The notes under the pieces are model-generated. The model ran no database searches. It was not told the origin of the DNA and saw nothing but the letters and a program-made list of their open reading frames with translations. Below are positions 61,909 through 64,000 of a stretch of 64,000 bases of DNA, piece by piece. Position 1 is the first letter of the stretch; each line of letters opens with the position of its first letter. The position numbers were made by a program, and so were the translations under genes. This DNA comes from GCA-2746605 sp963710615. GTDB taxonomy: Bacteria; Bacteroidota; Ignavibacteria; Ignavibacteriales; Melioribacteraceae. The DNA lies in the NCBI GenBank assembly GCA_963710615.1, contig CAVQBF010000031.1:62001-126000 (forward strand), in the 5' to 3' direction.

Positions 61909-64000
61909 GTGAAAAAAATCCTACTTTCAATTGCTTTTTTGAGTTCATCACTTATCTTTTTTTCCTGTTCAAGTTTTAATTCAGTATCTAAAGAAGAAAG
62001 ATTTAAACAAGATAGTTTAGCAACCGTAATAAAAACTGAAGATTTAATAAATCAGTTATTGGAATCATCCAGACAAAAATATGTTGATGCATTAACACAG
62101 CAGGGATTAGGTAATTCTTCCGAAGCATTGTTCGCCTTCGATTCAGCTTTAGCAATAATAACCGAACTTAGTTACTATCCCAATATTGATGAGAATGAAG
62201 CTTTTGTGGAGTTAGAAAAATCTGTTATAGATGATTATCACCTGTATATTAATAGTTTCAAGGAATTACCTGAGAATGCTCCAGCATATGCATTTGAAGA
62301 ATGGATGAATAATAATATGACGGAACTACAGATTCCAGAATTAGGAGATATTGAGATTGATGATAAAAGCACCATTGTTATTGGAGATTTCCCACTTGAA
62401 GTGAACAATTACGTTGAAAGATATATTGAGTACTTCTCTGGTAAGGGAAGGCGCCACATGGAATATTGGCTTGAACGCACTGGTTATTACTTTCCAATGA
62501 TGGCAAGAATATTTAAAGAAGAAGAAGTCCCTACGCAGTTAATATTCTTAAGTCTTATGGAAAGCGGATTAAAACCGCATGCTAAATCATGGGCACGAGC
62601 AGTTGGGATTTGGCAGTTCATGAAAGGTACTGGAAGGTTGTATGACCTTAAAGTTGATTTCTATGTAGATGAAAGAAGAGATCCCGAAAAATCTACTAGA
62701 GCTGCTGCTAAACATCTTAGGGATCTTTATTTTTCATTAAATGATTGGTATTTGGCAATTGCTTCATACAATAGCGGTGAGGGAAGAGTAAGAAGAGCAA
62801 TGAGTAGAAGCGGATCAAATTCTTTTTGGGATATCAGAGGATTTTTACCTAGGGAGACGCGAAACTATGTTCCACAATATATAGCAGTTACCTTAATAGC
62901 AAGCCAACCTGAAAAATATGGTTTTTCTAATATCATGTATGAAACACCTATCGATTATCAAAAATATGTGATTAATGAGGCAGTAGATTTATCTGTTTTA
63001 GCTAAATGCGCCGGTGTTAGTTTAGATGAAATGCAAAGGTTGAATCCTGAATTAATCCAGCATCATACTCCGCCGAATTATCCAGGTGGTTATGAGTTAA
63101 GAGTTCCTTCTAAAACGTATGATGCATTTATCGCGAATGTAGAAGCAATTCCGCAAGACGCTAAACTTCAATATATCGTTCATAAAGTTAAAAGTGGTGA
63201 AACTCTATCCGGTATTGCCTATAAATACGGAGTCAGTTTAAGTCAATTAGCTAAGTTTAATAAAATTTCTACTAAATCAAGAATTTATCCAAATGTTCCG
63301 CTAAAAATTCCAGTTTCAAAATATATAACAAATGATTTTGAACTAAATACAGATGTTGCTGCAGCAGTTGAGGAAATCTCAACTAATGGTGTTGCTCCGT
63401 ATAAAATGGTTGTTAACAGTGAAGGAGATGGAAACTTTAAAGATATATATGAACAGAAATTAGGTGAGACTAATACAGTAATTATTCCTGAAGACAAAGA
63501 CTTAGTTACATACACAGTTAAAAGTGGTGACAACTTAATTGATCTTTCTGATTTATTCCAAGTAAGAGTTTCTGATATTAGAAATTGGAATAATCTTCCA
63601 TATACTACAACAATTCATGTTGGGCAATTACTAAATTTTTATGTGCCAAAGGATAAAATAGAAACATTCGCAAAAATTGATAGTTATAGTAAAGCCGATA
63701 AATTAAAAACACTTTATGCAACATCAGGCAAGGAATGGATTGAACACAAAATTAGAAGTGGTGAAACGTTAGGTTCTATAGCCATTAAATATGGAACAAG
63801 CGTATCAAAACTTAAAAAATGGAATGGATTAAGAACGAGTAGAATTTACAAAGGCAAAAAGTTGATGATTTATACCGGAAGCAATCCAAATGCTGTGGCT
63901 GCCAATTCTGCGCCTTCAGTTAAAAATTCCACTTCAAATAATAAATTGATAAAATATAAAGTTAGGAAGGGTGATACACTTAGTGATATTGCGGAAAAAT
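61909..64000 (+). CDS. MltD-like lytic transglycosylase lipoprotein with LysM repeats (3' end outside window)
   Basis: The frame runs open from GTG 61909 to the window end (697 codons visible). A lipoprotein signal (about 1-20, SSSLIFFSCSS) gives a lipobox Cys. The lytic transglycosylase domain has the catalytic Glu in LMESGLKPHAKSWARAVGIW and YNSGEGRV. At least four LysM modules follow (VKSGETLSGIAYKYG, VKSGDNLIDLSDLF, IRSGETLGSIAIKYG, VRKGDTLSDI). It cleaves glycan chains and remains anchored to the outer membrane, for wall remodelling. More LysM repeats may lie beyond the window. AAGG precedes the GTG. Confidence 0.92.
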   Translation, partial: MKKILLSIAFLSSSLIFFSCSSFNSVSKEERFKQDSLATVIKTEDLINQLLESSRQKYVDALTQQGLGNSSEALFAFDSALAIITELSYYPNIDENEAFVELEKSVIDDYHLYINSFKELPENAPAYAFEEWMNNNMTELQIPELGDIEIDDKSTIVIGDFPLEVNNYVERYIEYFSGKGRRHMEYWLERTGYYFPMMARIFKEEEVPTQLIFLSLMESGLKPHAKSWARAVGIWQFMKGTGRLYDLKVDFYVDERRDPEKSTRAAAKHLRDLYFSLNDWYLAIASYNSGEGRVRRAMSRSGSNSFWDIRGFLPRETRNYVPQYIAVTLIASQPEKYGFSNIMYETPIDYQKYVINEAVDLSVLAKCAGVSLDEMQRLNPELIQHHTPPNYPGGYELRVPSKTYDAFIANVEAIPQDAKLQYIVHKVKSGETLSGIAYKYGVSLSQLAKFNKISTKSRIYPNVPLKIPVSKYITNDFELNTDVAAAVEEISTNGVAPYKMVVNSEGDGNFKDIYEQKLGETNTVIIPEDKDLVTYTVKSGDNLIDLSDLFQVRVSDIRNWNNLPYTTTIHVGQLLNFYVPKDKIETFAKIDSYSKADKLKTLYATSGKEWIEHKIRSGETLGSIAIKYGTSVSKLKKWNGLRTSRIYKGKKLMIYTGSNPNAVAANSAPSVKNSTSNNKLIKYKVRKGDTLSDIAEK

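Overview
The window looks like chromosome from an AT-rich Gram-negative bacterium of the Bacteroidota/Chlorobiota/Ignavibacteriota superphylum, most likely Ignavibacteriota. The evidence is a large secreted protein ending in a type IX (T9SS type A) sorting domain with the FPNPFNP signature, many outer-membrane barrels, TolC/OmpA/MltD-type envelope proteins, TAnnTTTG-like promoter boxes, and frequent TTG starts. Placement is inferred from protein character, not from a marker-gene tree. No phage, transposase, integrase or CRISPR array is visible.

Region 1 (1-9.4 kb): the 3' end of a DEAD-box helicase gene; mgtE (minus); then a tight run of an ATP-grasp enzyme, a GCS2-type carboxylate-amine ligase and an ATP-grasp-like protein, followed by a transglutaminase-fold protein. 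This resembles an uncharacterised small-peptide/amide biosynthesis cluster. Two small minus-strand membrane proteins and a sodium:solute symporter follow, then a decayed tRNA-Leu fragment.

Region 2 (9.5-16.3 kb): a four-gene operon of a coiled-coil protein, a membrane protein with a domain reminiscent of GTPase partners plus BON-like and OmpA-like domains, a Rab-like GTPase with an altered G3 motif, and a sigma-54 activator. This is the most unusual unit in the window. It is followed by a TSP3/OmpA porin-like gene with a structured leader, an aquaporin and an intact tRNA-Leu(CAA).

Region 3 (16.5-30 kb): glnS and a frameshifted gltX (minus), a hybrid pseudokinase with three receiver domains, a possible GldL/GldM-like envelope-motor pair with a secreted partner, a membrane class III nucleotide cyclase, tig-clpP and tRNA-Leu(UAG).

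Region 4 (30-49.5 kb): murA, a T9SS-exported multidomain protein, a membrane HExxH/TPR protein, a CCA-adding/poly(A) polymerase-family enzyme, a MacAB-TolC-type efflux operon with two separate permeases, a giant outer-membrane protein, a NUDIX hydrolase and a PAP2 phosphatase.

Region 5 (49.6-64 kb): a PfkB kinase overlapping an MtnA-type isomerase, recO, a DegP/HtrA protease, aroC, an MBL hydrolase, an ABC permease with a motif-degenerate ATPase, an acyl-CoA carboxylase beta subunit, a Cys-cluster protein, a secreted jelly-roll protein, a small membrane protein, a DUF1207-like barrel (minus) and the 5' part of an MltD-like LysM transglycosylase that runs off the window end.
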